NCBI GenBank assembly: GCA_963808775.1
Contig: CAWEGR010000005.1
Coordinates: 248,001-312,000 of the forward strand
Direction of reading: 5' to 3'
From: JACVRW01 sp963808775
GTDB taxonomy: Bacteria > Actinomycetota > Thermoleophilia > Solirubrobacterales > Thermoleophilaceae
Length of the DNA: 64,000 bases
The position numbers were made by a program, and so were the translations under genes. Of this stretch, positions 1 through 8,836 are shown piece after piece (positions within the stretch are counted from its first letter, which is position 1; each line of letters begins with the position of its first letter). Below the pieces are notes generated by a model, which had not been told where the DNA came from, made no database searches, and saw nothing but the letters and a program-made list of their open reading frames with translations.

Positions 1-1790
1 ACGAGGTGCTCGCTGCACACGGGCGTCGGGCGCCCCGAGCGTGCCGTCGACGTAGCTGCGCAGGTCCTCGCGGAACCAGCGGTCGAGCGGCACGCCGAAG
101 CCGCGCTTCGGCCGCGCTTGAGGATCTCCTGCGGGCAGCAGGTCGCGCCACCGCCGCCTTGAGCACCCGCTTGAGCGAGAGCCCGCGCACCTTGAGCGCG
201 GGCGGCAGCCGCGGCGGCGAACGCGAGCAGCTCGGCGTCGAGGAACGGCGAGCGCACCTCGAGGCCGTGGGCCATGCTCATCCGGTCGGCCTTCACGAGC
301 AGGTCGTCGAGCAGGTAGGTCCGCAGGTTGAGGTCGAGCAGGCGGTCGAGCGGGTGGGCGCCCTGCCGAGCGCCGCCAGATCGCGCGGTAGTCCGTCGAG
401 CGCCCAGTCGTCGCGGCGGCCGTCGAGCAGCGCGTCGCGCTCCGTCCTCGGCGACGTAGCTGATCCAGGAGCGGTAGGCGTCCGGCAGGCCGCGCGCCGG
501 CCACCCCGGCGAAGCGCTGCGGCGCGCTGCGCCTGCCGCCGCAGCGCGGTCGGCGGCAGCGGCCGAGCGCGCCGCCCACCGCGCCGCCGCAGCGGCGCGG
601 GCAGCATGCGCGTAGCGGCGCGCCGCGAGGCCCGGCGGCGAAGCGCTCGTACCCGGCGAACAGCTCGTCGCCGCCGTCGCCCGACAGCGCGACGGTGACG
701 TGCCGCGCGGTCAGCTCGCTCAGCAGGTAGGTCGGGATCGGCGCTGGAGTCGCCGAACGGCTGGTCGTGATGCCAGACGAGCCGCTCGACCAGGTCGACG
801 GCGTCGGGCTGGACGACGAACTCGTGGTGGTCGGTGCCGAGGCGCTCGCGCGACCGGCCGCGGCGTACGGCCGCTCGTCGAAGCCCTCGCGGTCCTCGAA
901 GCCGATCGTGAACGTCTCGCACGGGCTGGTCGATCAGCGAGGCCATGATCGCCGACGACGGCGCTCGAGTCGATCGCCGCCGCTGAGGAACGCGCCGAGC
1001 GGCACGTCGGCGATCAGGCGCCGCTCGACCGCGGCCTCGAGCAGCCGCGCGGACCTCGCGCGCCGCGGCCTCGAGGCGAGAGGTCGAGCGCGGCGTCGAC
1101 GCCGTCGAGCCCGCGAGCGGCGGCTCCCAGTAGCGCTCGATGCACGGGCTCGCCGCCGGCATCGAAGGTGAGCACGTGGCCCGGCGGCAGGCTCCGCACG
1201 CCCTCGAAGAACGTGCGCGGGGTGGGCACGTAGCCGAAGGTCAGGTAGGCGGGGATCGCGCCGCGGTCGAGCTCGGCGCGGCACCGCGGGGTCGGCGAGC
1301 ACCGCCTTGATCTCGCTGCCGAACACGAGCCGGCCGCCGGCCGTGCCAGTAGTAGAGCGGCTTCTTGCCCAGCCGGTCGCGGCCGAGCACGAGCCGGCCG
1401 CGGCGCTCGTCCCAGACGGCGAAGGCGAACATGCCGTCGAGCCGGCGTGCGAGCTCGACCGGCTCGAGGTCCTCCGCCAGGTGGGCGATCACCTCGGTGT
1501 CGCCCTCCGAGCTGAACTCGTGCCCTGCGCGCGCGCAGCTCGTCGCGCAGCTCCCGGAAGTTGTAGATCTCGCCGTTGAGGACGACGCGCGACGCGTGCG
1601 GTCCTCGTTGGTGATCGGCGGATCGCCGGTGACGAGGTCGATGATCGCCAGGCGGTTCTGGCCGACGAGTCCCTCGCTCCCGTCGAAGTGGCCGCGGGCG
1701 TCCGGGCCGCGGTGGTCGAGCAGGTCGAGCTGTGCCTCGATGACCTCGCTCGCCCGCCGGCGCCCCGACCACGCCGCTGATGCCGCACAT
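1..1790 (-). CDS. asnB: Asparagine synthase (glutamine-hydrolysing), frame-broken, 3' end beyond window
   Basis: Transfers amide nitrogen from glutamine to aspartate; AsnB homologues in polysaccharide loci often amidate uronic acids. The start MCGISGVVG gives the Ntn-type catalytic Cys2, followed by VVLNGEIYNFRELR, then DGMFAFAVWD and GRDRLGKKPLYYW of the amidotransferase domain. Later come YLTFGYVPTPRTFFEGV, the synthetase loop PLGAFLSGG and ERLGTDHHEFVV. These blocks lie in different frames, with at least five changes near 1755, 1600, 1520, 1340 and 965. Reading across them restores a colinear protein of near-full length (about 600 residues in the family). The C-terminus probably runs just off the left edge. 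Indel errors are likelier than a pseudogene because the motifs are intact. Confidence 0.85.
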
Positions 1791-1850
1791 CAGCCTTCGG
1801 TTCCCTGGAGCTGCAAATGAGACATATTCCCGATGACTGTAACCCTGGTC

Positions 1851-1883
1851 GGAGCCGTTGCGGTCTTACCGCCGCTAGGCTCC
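1851..1883. promoter_or_regulatory. Leader stem-loop before the methyltransferase gene
   Basis: A two-part inverted repeat: GGAGCC pairs with GGCTCC and, inside it, GCGG pairs with CCGC around a five-base loop. It sits 13 bases before the start at 1897, in the 106-base gap between divergent asnB and the methyltransferase. It could form in the leader RNA and mask the start region, or be an operator. No Shine-Dalgarno motif is obvious between it and the start. Confidence 0.35.
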
Positions 1884-1896
1884 AGCCGCGAGGTCC

Positions 1897-2688
1897 ATGG
1901 CCGCTAAGGATGCCGATGACACCCTCCTGGGCCGGGGCCTCGAGGCTGCGGTGCGTCTGTTCAACCGGCACGCCCCGACGTCACGGGAGCTGGCGCTGGC
2001 TCCGCGCGGTCTGGTCTACCCGTACAACGAGGATTCTCTTCGGACGCTGAACTCGTGCGACTTCGTGCACGAGCCGCGGTTCGACCGGGCCTATCAGCGA
2101 GCGGTCCGGGCTGGCGGATTCGACTACGGGATCAGGTGGCGCGCCCACACCGTCCTCTGGGGAGCAGAGATCGCCGCCACCAGAGAGGGTGCGTTCGTAG
2201 AGTGTGGAACGGGCCGCGGCTTCATGATGTCCGCGGTCTGTGAGTACCTGGACTGGGAGGACCGCCCGCTGTACCTGTTCGACACCTTCCAGCCCACGCT
2301 TCCGGACCCACAGGGCAAGCAGAGCGCAGCCGGCAAGGTTTCACCGCACTACGCGGACGGGCCGGACGCTGTCGCGAGCAATTTCCAGGAGTGGCCAGGC
2401 GTCAGGCTCGTGTTAGGCGAGATCCCCGCCACGTTCGGCGAGACGCCTATCGACCGCGTCGCCTTTCTCCACATCGATCTGAACCACCACGTGCCGGAGG
2501 AGGCCGCGGTCCGCGAGTTGTGGCCACGGCTGGTCCGTGGAGGCGTCATGGTGCTGGACGACTACGGCGCATCGAACCGACGTCCGCAGCGACTCGTCCA
2601 CAACGCCCTGGCCGAGGAGCTCGGCTATTCGATTCTTAGTCTCGCGACAGGGCAGGGACTCGTCGTCAAGACACCCGCGGGCGAGTAG
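1897..2688 (+). CDS. MycF/TylF-like class I SAM-dependent methyltransferase
   Basis: Predicted O-methyltransferase of 263 residues, resembling the TylF/MycF family that methylates sugar hydroxyls. Visible features are the SAM loop VECGTGRG (101-108), LFDTF (127-131) at the end of the next strand, the metal/substrate motif HIDLN (192-196) and LDDYG (220-224). In MycF-type enzymes the Asp residues of such motifs bind Mg2+. No signal peptide or membrane segment is present. It is the first gene of a plus-strand pair, with the glycosyltransferase beginning 8 bases after its stop. That suggests it methylates a sugar on the polysaccharide made here. GC content is visibly lower than in the flanks. 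Confidence 0.8.
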   Translation: MAAKDADDTLLGRGLEAAVRLFNRHAPTSRELALAPRGLVYPYNEDSLRTLNSCDFVHEPRFDRAYQRAVRAGGFDYGIRWRAHTVLWGAEIAATREGAFVECGTGRGFMMSAVCEYLDWEDRPLYLFDTFQPTLPDPQGKQSAAGKVSPHYADGPDAVASNFQEWPGVRLVLGEIPATFGETPIDRVAFLHIDLNHHVPEEAAVRELWPRLVRGGVMVLDDYGASNRRPQRLVHNALAEELGYSILSLATGQGLVVKTPAGE

Positions 2689-2696
2689 CCGGGCGC

Positions 2697-3938
2697 ATGA
2701 GCGCCGCCGTTAGGAAGGTGACCGGCTCGCTCCGTGTCCTCCTTGGCCTCGCTCCAGTCATTGCGCGCGCCAAGTGGCACACCTGGCGAGCGCGCCGAAG
2801 GACGCCCTCCGCAGGTGATCCCGACCGTGTGCTCTTTCTAAGCGCGTTCTGGCCTGGCAACGCGGGCTATGAGTACCGCACGATCCGCTGGGCACGGATT
2901 CTCGAGGAAGCCGGGTTTCGGGTGGAAGTCGACACCGTTTTCGACCAGAAGCGCTTCTGGTCGTGGGTCAGGGTCAACGACCCCCAGCTCTACCTCTATC
3001 CGCCTCGTCACCGGCTTCGCCAGATCCTGGAATCGGAGGAGTACGGCGCGGTCATCGTCAATCGAGAGCTGCTCCTATGGAACGACTACGGCGGGCTGTT
3101 CCTGGAGCGCCTGCTGCTGGCGATGCACCCCCAGGCAATACTGGACATCGACGACGACCTTGCCGCTGCCAAGGGGGAGCCGCGTGAGGTGGGGTTCTTC
3201 GGTCGCCTGCTCGGCGAGCACCCCTCCAAATTCACGGCGAGCCTTGGGCTCTACCGCAAGGTCGTAGTCGGGAGCCGCTACCTGGAGCGGCTCGCCCTCC
3301 AGCGCGGCCCTCAGCTCGGCAAGGACGATGTCGTGGTGATTCCCACCTGCGTGGACTACGAGAACGAGCCCCACAAGAGCTACAGCAAGCGCTCCGCGCC
3401 GCTGGTCTTCGGCTGGATCGGCGGGACCGGGAACCTGGGCCAGCTCGACTTGATGGTCCCGGCGTTGGAGCGCATCGCGGAGGACACGCCGCTGAGGCTG
3501 CTCGTGATCAGCGGCCGGGACTACGAGGCCGAGTCGATAGAGGTCGAGAACATTCCCTGGGACATGGCGACGCATCTCGACCATCTGCGGCGGATCGACG
3601 TCGGGGTGATGCCCCTTCGCGACACGCCCGCCGGCCGCGGCAAGTGCGGGTTCAAGCTGCTCCAGTACATGGGCCTCGGGATCGTCAGCATCGCGACGGC
3701 CCTTACCGTGAATCGAGAGATCGTGGAGGACGGCGTCAACGGCTTCCTTGTGGAGCCCGAGGACGACTGGGAGGCCACGATCCGCCGGGCCATCGACTCC
3801 GAGAGCTCCTTCCCGGAGATCGGACGAGCGGCGCGCGCGACCGTGCTCGACCGCTACAGCTTCGAGGCCAACAGGGAGGCCTACTTGGACTTCGTTCGCC
3901 GCGCCGCCGCTACGGCGGACCCGCGCCGAGCCGGCTGA
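2697..3938 (+). CDS. GT-B glycosyltransferase (family 4-like)
   Basis: Cytoplasmic glycosyltransferase of 413 residues. The N-terminal Rossmann half contains LFLSAFWPGN and YEYRTIRWARILEEAG. The C-terminal half starts near VFGWIGGTGN and carries the nucleotide-sugar loop GKCGFKLLQYMGLGIVSIAT, then NGFLVEP. Glu and Gly placement fits a retaining GT4 fold, but substrate sugar and acceptor cannot be read from sequence. It is transcribed with the upstream methyltransferase (8-base gap) and overlaps the end of the convergent acyltransferase gene by 29 bases. Frame is intact, in contrast to the GC-richer flanks. Confidence 0.85.
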   Translation: MSAAVRKVTGSLRVLLGLAPVIARAKWHTWRARRRTPSAGDPDRVLFLSAFWPGNAGYEYRTIRWARILEEAGFRVEVDTVFDQKRFWSWVRVNDPQLYLYPPRHRLRQILESEEYGAVIVNRELLLWNDYGGLFLERLLLAMHPQAILDIDDDLAAAKGEPREVGFFGRLLGEHPSKFTASLGLYRKVVVGSRYLERLALQRGPQLGKDDVVVIPTCVDYENEPHKSYSKRSAPLVFGWIGGTGNLGQLDLMVPALERIAEDTPLRLLVISGRDYEAESIEVENIPWDMATHLDHLRRIDVGVMPLRDTPAGRGKCGFKLLQYMGLGIVSIATALTVNREIVEDGVNGFLVEPEDDWEATIRRAIDSESSFPEIGRAARATVLDRYSFEANREAYLDFVRRAAATADPRRAG

Positions 3939-4569
3939 GGAACTCCCGGGGATCGTTGAACGAGCTGCGCAGGGCGCGCAGATCCTCGTCGCCCCTCGTC
4001 CACCATTCCGAGGCAGCGAGTCTCGAACGCAGGTCCTCGTCGAAGCGCCAGCTGATCACTTCTGCCGGTACGCCCGCCACGATCGCGTAGGCCGGAACGT
4101 CCCTAGTGACCACGGCACCCGCACCAACCACCGCGCCGTGATCGATGCGCACTCCCGATCGGATCAGGGCGTTCGCCGAAATCAAAACGTCGCACCCGAG
4201 TTCGGCGGGCGGTCCGGGGTCGTGAGTCGCTGTCTCCACCCATCCTCGGCCCGGGTAGGCGAAGATGTGGCCGGACCCGACGTGATCGATCGCGTGGGGG
4301 GGAAGACCGACCCGAGCTCCCTGGGACACGCTCGTAAAGGCTCCGATCCGAACGCAATGGAGGATCGCCGCACCGGCCCCGAGATAGATGTGCCGCCCCA
4401 GGTACTCAAGCGTCGACTCGACGTACACGTCGTGCTTGATGATCGTCCCCGGCCGGATGGTCAACGCGTCCGGAATCACCGATTCGATCCGGCTCCCCGG
4501 ATACCGCCGCGGATAGAGGTAGCGCACCTTCAGCCACGACTTGAGCTGCGCGAGGGCCCGCTCGGTCAC
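3910..4569 (-). CDS. Left-handed beta-helix (hexapeptide) acyltransferase
   Basis: Acetyl- or acyl-transferase of the trimeric hexapeptide-repeat type, about 219 residues. Successive short repeats are visible (ALTIRPGTIIKHDVYVE, GRHIYLGAGAAI, GAFTSVSQGARVG), ending with VVGAGAVVTRDVPAYAIVAG, typical of sugar O- or N-acetyltransferases. I chose the GTG at 4569 because it overlaps the TGA of the upstream glycosyltransferase (GTGA), a coupling seen throughout this minus-strand operon; an open frame continues 34 codons further upstream without family similarity. It probably O-acetylates a sugar of the exported glycan. Confidence 0.82.
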   Translation of the reverse strand: MTERALAQLKSWLKVRYLYPRRYPGSRIESVIPDALTIRPGTIIKHDVYVESTLEYLGRHIYLGAGAAILHCVRIGAFTSVSQGARVGLPPHAIDHVGSGHIFAYPGRGWVETATHDPGPPAELGCDVLISANALIRSGVRIDHGAVVGAGAVVTRDVPAYAIVAGVPAEVISWRFDEDLRSRLAASEWWTRGDEDLRALRSSFNDPREFLSRLGAGPP

Positions 4570-5795
4570 GGGGTCGCTCCGCACGTCAGCTGATCGCCGG
4601 GTACCAACCCGTCGAGCGCGGCGAGCAGGTTTTTCGACTCCTCGCCCCAGTTGAAGCGTTCCTCGAACCAACGCCTGCCGTTGGCCCCGCGCCGTCTCAT
4701 CTCCTCAGGATTCGCGAGTATGCGGGCAATGTGGCCTGCCAGCGCGGCAGGATCCCAGTCCGGCACCAGCCAGCCGCAGTTGCACCGGTCGAGTATGCGG
4801 CGGTTCTCCGGAAGGTCGGTCGCGAGGATCGGGATGCCAGCGCCCATGTACTCGAAGATCTTGTTGGCCAGCGCAAGCCGCTTCGACAGATTGACCGGGT
4901 CGAGGATCAAGACTCCCAGGTCCGCCGATGCGGTCCATTCGTGCAGTTCCCGCTGCGGTATCGGCCCGGCCATGAACACCCGGTCTTGGAGGCCCTCGGA
5001 CTCCACGGTGCTGCGCAGAGGTCCTGCAAGCGTTCCATGCCCGAGGAGAACGACCCGCGCATCCTCGGGCAGGTCGCGCGCGCTCGCGACGAGCTGCGGC
5101 AGACCTCGGCCAGCGTTCATCATGCCCTGGTAGAGGACGACGCGATCGGACGGGGCGAGGCCGAACTCGTCGCGGATCCGGTCCGATCGGTCCAGCCGAG
5201 TCAGCTCGGGGCAGTTGAGCACGACGTGAATGTCCTCGCGGCCGAAGCGCTTGCGAAGGACGCCCGCGTAGCTCTCGTTGGCCGTGATCAGGAGGTCCAC
5301 CTCGCGGGCCATCTTCGGCTCCTCGCGGTTCCCGATCGCGCGGGACAGTCCGATGATCGACCGGAAGGCGAGTGCCTTCGGATATGTCGCGTCCCGCGGA
5401 AAGAACTGATTCACCGTTTCAAGCCAGAGCTCGTGTGAGTCGTAGACCAGCTTGGCGCCGTTCTCCCTGGCGAGCCGCCTTGCGGGAGCGAGCGTGGCGT
5501 AATCGTTCGCCCAGACAATGTCGAACCGGCGGCCGCTGGATACGGCGGCATCGGCCAAGTGGTCGTGAAGCCGGTGGAGGAGCAGCCACTTGTCCAGTGC
5601 CGATGGCAGCGGACGGACGGTCGTCCGAACCTCGACGCTATCGCCGAAGAGGCTCTGATCCTGATCTGACCCTCCCGAGGTCACCAGCAGAACCGACCCG
5701 ATGTGGCTCAGGGTTCGCACGGTCCGCTGAACGCGCCCGTCGAGCGTCACGGGCCCATCAAGCAGAACGCAGATGCTCAGCTCTCGGCTATCCAA
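4566..5795 (-). CDS. GT-B glycosyltransferase (family 4)
   Basis: 409-residue glycosyltransferase. The N-terminus has SICVLLDGPVTLDGRVQRTV, typical of GT4 acceptor domains; the middle holds YDSHELWLE and VLYQGMMNAGRGL; and the donor-binding region carries LALANKIFEYMGAGIPILAT. Specificity cannot be assigned. It sits between the exporter ATPase gene (overlap at 5788-5795) and the acyltransferase (GTGA overlap), so exporter, glycosyltransferase and acyltransferase form one translationally coupled minus-strand unit. Confidence 0.87.
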   Translation of the reverse strand: MDSRELSICVLLDGPVTLDGRVQRTVRTLSHIGSVLLVTSGGSDQDQSLFGDSVEVRTTVRPLPSALDKWLLLHRLHDHLADAAVSSGRRFDIVWANDYATLAPARRLARENGAKLVYDSHELWLETVNQFFPRDATYPKALAFRSIIGLSRAIGNREEPKMAREVDLLITANESYAGVLRKRFGREDIHVVLNCPELTRLDRSDRIRDEFGLAPSDRVVLYQGMMNAGRGLPQLVASARDLPEDARVVLLGHGTLAGPLRSTVESEGLQDRVFMAGPIPQRELHEWTASADLGVLILDPVNLSKRLALANKIFEYMGAGIPILATDLPENRRILDRCNCGWLVPDWDPAALAGHIARILANPEEMRRRGANGRRWFEERFNWGEESKNLLAALDGLVPGDQLTCGATP

Positions 5796-6570
5796 CCTCT
5801 GCGCCGTGATGAGCGGCAGCGTAGGCCTCGAGGGTTGGCTCGACGGCTCCGTACGCCTTCACCTCGCCCCGTTCGAGCCACAGGACCGCATCGCAGACCT
5901 CGGCCACTTGGTCCAAGCTGTGGCTGACGAAGATCACCGTCCGTCCGTCAGCGTGAAGGCCCTTGATCTCCTCGAGGCAGCGGGCCTGGAACTCACCGTC
6001 GACCACCGCCAGGACCTCGTCGAATACGTACACGTCCGCCGGAAACTGCATGGCGATCGCGAAGCAAAGCCGGGACACCATTCCGCTCGAATAGCGCTTG
6101 AGCGGTGTATCCATGTGACGGTCCAGCTCGGAGAACTCGCGGACAGAATCCATACGATCTTGGATGACCGCTCGAGGTACTCCGAGCGAGGAAGCAAAGA
6201 GTGAGACGTTCTCCCGGCCAGTCAGCTCCGGATGGAAGCCGGTGCCCACGACGAGTAGCGGAAGCACCCGCCCCTTTATCGTCATCCTGCCCTGACTCGG
6301 AAGGGTGACCCCCGCGAGGATCTGCAGGAGAGTTGACTTCCCCGAGCCGTTGGTGCCCACCACGCCGAGGGCCTGCCCCCGGGGGATCGAGAAGCTGACG
6401 TCCTTCAGAGCGGTGAACGGAGGTCCAGATGGACTCGTTGCGCGACCGGTCATTGCGCGGAGCGTTCGCCGCAGGCTGCGGTGCTCTCCGAGGACGTATT
6501 CCTTGGTCAGCCCGGTCGCAGAAACCGCGACGGGATATGCGCCGTTGCCGTTGCCATGCTCAGATGTCAT
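5788..6570 (-). CDS. Polysaccharide ABC exporter ATPase (Wzt/TagH-like)
   Basis: ATP-binding subunit that would power export of a lipid-linked glycan. Walker A GTNGSGKST is at about residues 72-80; a YSSGMVSRL signature and the Walker B block DVYVFDEVLAVVD follow, and the switch region reads VIFVSHSLDQV. The 260-residue length matches Wzt or TagH without a C-terminal carbohydrate-binding domain, so glycan modification need not be sensed before export. I place the start at the ATG at 6570, inside the end of the permease gene, instead of the in-frame ATG at 6621, which would extend far into it. Confidence 0.88.
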   Translation of the reverse strand: MTSEHGNGNGAYPVAVSATGLTKEYVLGEHRSLRRTLRAMTGRATSPSGPPFTALKDVSFSIPRGQALGVVGTNGSGKSTLLQILAGVTLPSQGRMTIKGRVLPLLVVGTGFHPELTGRENVSLFASSLGVPRAVIQDRMDSVREFSELDRHMDTPLKRYSSGMVSRLCFAIAMQFPADVYVFDEVLAVVDGEFQARCLEEIKGLHADGRTVIFVSHSLDQVAEVCDAVLWLERGEVKAYGAVEPTLEAYAAAHHGAEVG

Positions 6571-7435
6571 CGGCCATAGTCGTTTCGAGTCGCGTGAAGA
6601 TCCGCCATCCGGCCACCGCAAGGAAAATGGTCAGCGCGAGAGAGATGAGGATCGGCTCGGCCGACGGTGAGTATCCCGAGATGATCATCCACCGCCACGC
6701 CTCGATGATGCCGGTCAGTGGGTTCAGCTCAACCAGGATGCGCGCGGTGTCGCCGAGCTCCGCGATCGAGTAGCCCACAGGCGTCAGGAAGACGCCGACC
6801 TGGAGAAGGAACGGCATAGCGCTGCCGATGTCTCGGTATCGAACAGTCAGCGCGGACGTGATGCCCACGGTCCCAGCGGTCATGAGGCCAAGCCAAAGGA
6901 GGCCGAGCGGAAGCGCCACGATGCGCCACGACAGCTCTCCCGCGATCGCCGCTGCGAGCAGAGCTCCCGCAACGGTCACGGCCACCGAAGGCAGAGAGGC
7001 GATCAGCGAGGCGATCGGAAAGGCCGGGCGAGGGCACGGAGTGAACCGGACCAGGTTGATGCTCGAGATGACCGAGGCCGTTCCGATCATCATGGCGCTC
7101 TGGAAATAGGACCAGGCGCTCAACCCGGCAAGGGCGAAGACGACGTATGGGACGCCCGAGCTCTCGACATCCGCAAGACCCTGGAAGGCGACGAGGAAAC
7201 CGACCAGCAGCGCGAGCGGCTGGAAGACGAGCCAGATCGGGCCGAGCAGTGACTGCTTGTACTTGACCTTGAAATCGCGGGCTGCAAGCACGCGGATGAC
7301 TGCGCCCTCGCGCGCGACGTCCCTCAGCGAGATGCGTCGCTTTGCGGGAACGATGACGCGCTCCGTCTCGGATTCGAGCGGCGCGAAGCTCTGCGACCGT
7401 ACGGCCGCTTCCCCCTGCATTTCGGTGCGATTCAT
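6560..7435 (-). CDS. ABC-2 type polysaccharide export permease (Wzm/TagG-like)
   Basis: Membrane subunit partnering the adjacent ATPase, 291 residues. After a soluble N-terminus it has the amphipathic coupling motif DFKVKYKQSLLGPIWLVFQ, then about six hydrophobic segments and an ELNPLTGIIEAWR loop that is hallmark ABC-2 permease sequence. Its 3' end overlaps the ATPase start by 11 bases. With the glycosyltransferases around it, this implies an ABC-transporter-dependent rather than Wzx/Wzy route for the surface glycan. The ATG at 7435 is 125 bases from the divergent gene at 7561, so promoters for both probably lie there. Confidence 0.87.
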   Translation of the reverse strand: MNRTEMQGEAAVRSQSFAPLESETERVIVPAKRRISLRDVAREGAVIRVLAARDFKVKYKQSLLGPIWLVFQPLALLVGFLVAFQGLADVESSGVPYVVFALAGLSAWSYFQSAMMIGTASVISSINLVRFTPCPRPAFPIASLIASLPSVAVTVAGALLAAAIAGELSWRIVALPLGLLWLGLMTAGTVGITSALTVRYRDIGSAMPFLLQVGVFLTPVGYSIAELGDTARILVELNPLTGIIEAWRWMIISGYSPSAEPILISLALTIFLAVAGWRIFTRLETTMADDI

Positions 7436-7560
7436 GAAAGCGAGGCGCGCGGGCGATCGACGTCAGGCGGCGAATGCGGCGAGCCGAGTTCCAGGATAGC
7501 CCGGATTTTGCCGCCCTGGACAAGTGTTCGACGTGTTGAACGACGGCGTGCAGCGCGACA

Positions 7561-8799
7561 ATGACGACCGTGAAGCGCGTTCTGATCATCGCCTACTACT
7601 TTCCGCCCATCGGCGGCATCGGCAGTATCCGCCTTTCTCGCTTTGCGGAAGAGCTGCCCAGGTTCGGGTGGGAAGCGACGGTTGTGGCCCCGGGCCGGAC
7701 TCCTCACGCTGTGGACGCCGACCTCACCTATGCAGCCGCTTCGGTTCTCAGAGCGCGCTCGCTCGAACCGAGTTTGATCGGGCGATCGCGCTCTTCCCTC
7801 TCCGCGTCGGCGACGCCCGCGGCCTCGCCGGAGAGTGTCGTGCGACGCGCTCGGTCGCTCGCGCGATCGCTCTTGGCTTACCCCGATGCGCAGATCGGGT
7901 GGTATTCCGGGGCGGTGAGAACGGCGCTCGCGGCGACCCGGTCGAACCGGTTCGATGCGGTGTTCTCCTCGTCGAACCCCATCACGGCCCATCTCGTCGC
8001 TGGATCGGTAAGCAGACGCGCGCGTCTCCCGTGGCTAGCGGAATTCCGGGATCCCTGGGCCGACGGAGTCGCCGTCCATCACCGGCGCCTGGCTCGCTTG
8101 CACGAGCGGCGTCTTGTGCGGCGTCCCGACGCTGTGGCGATGCCGACCCCGACCTGGGCCCAGCACTATGGCCACAGATGGGGTCGCGCCGTGGTGGTTC
8201 TCCCGAACGGACATGACGGGATTCCTCGCGGCACGGTGCCGGACTCTCCCGTGCTAACGCACCTGGGCACGTTCTACAGCGGCTTGCAGGACCTCAGCCC
8301 GCTTTGGGCAGCGCTGCGAGACGGGCTCGGCGATGGTCGCCTTGCCGACCTCCGAGTCAGATTCATCGGCTCCATGCCGGCCGACGCACGAAGGGGTGCG
8401 GCGGAAGCGGGTGTCGATGGCCGGTTGGAGGCAACGGGCTTCATCCCCCATTCCGAGGCTGTTCAGTTACTCGCGAACTCATCGATGTTGCTCGCATGCG
8501 GCTTCCCGGCGGGCTCGCCCAAGACCGCCGGGTGGGTGCCGGCAAAGCTTTTCGAGTACCTCGCAAGCGACCGACCGATCCTCTTCATAGGCGAGGCAGG
8601 CACGGACGCGGCCCGGATGCTCGAGGATCAACCTGGCTGCTTCCGCGTTGCCCCGGACGACGTGGACGGCGTGGTGCGAGCGCTCCACGCCGGGCTGGAA
8701 GTCCAGCGGGTCACTCGTGAGGTCGACAACCTGAGTCGTCGGACTCGCGCGGCTCAGCTCGCCCAAATTCTCGAAGAGATCAGTGAACGACGTTCTTGA
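7561..8799 (+). CDS. GT-B glycosyltransferase (family 4-like)
   Basis: 412-residue glycosyltransferase. The N-terminal loop IAYYFPPIGGIGSIRLSRF is the conserved GT4 opening. EFRDPWADG, THLGTFYSG and the donor-site region KLFEYLASDRPILFIG follow in order. It is the last gene of the lower-GC block. Transcription is away from the exporter operon. Only 37 bases separate its stop from the stop of the convergent, frame-broken glycosyltransferase. Sugar specificity is not predictable. Confidence 0.83.
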   Translation: MTTVKRVLIIAYYFPPIGGIGSIRLSRFAEELPRFGWEATVVAPGRTPHAVDADLTYAAASVLRARSLEPSLIGRSRSSLSASATPAASPESVVRRARSLARSLLAYPDAQIGWYSGAVRTALAATRSNRFDAVFSSSNPITAHLVAGSVSRRARLPWLAEFRDPWADGVAVHHRRLARLHERRLVRRPDAVAMPTPTWAQHYGHRWGRAVVVLPNGHDGIPRGTVPDSPVLTHLGTFYSGLQDLSPLWAALRDGLGDGRLADLRVRFIGSMPADARRGAAEAGVDGRLEATGFIPHSEAVQLLANSSMLLACGFPAGSPKTAGWVPAKLFEYLASDRPILFIGEAGTDAARMLEDQPGCFRVAPDDVDGVVRALHAGLEVQRVTREVDNLSRRTRAAQLAQILEEISERRS

Positions 8800-8836
8800 C
8801 TCGCGCGATCATGTACTTCACCGACCGCCTGGAGTG

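Noticed and set aside
1..1790. asnB as a true pseudogene
   Set aside because: All amidotransferase and synthetase motifs are kept despite several frame changes, and many other conserved genes in the window show the same kind of break.
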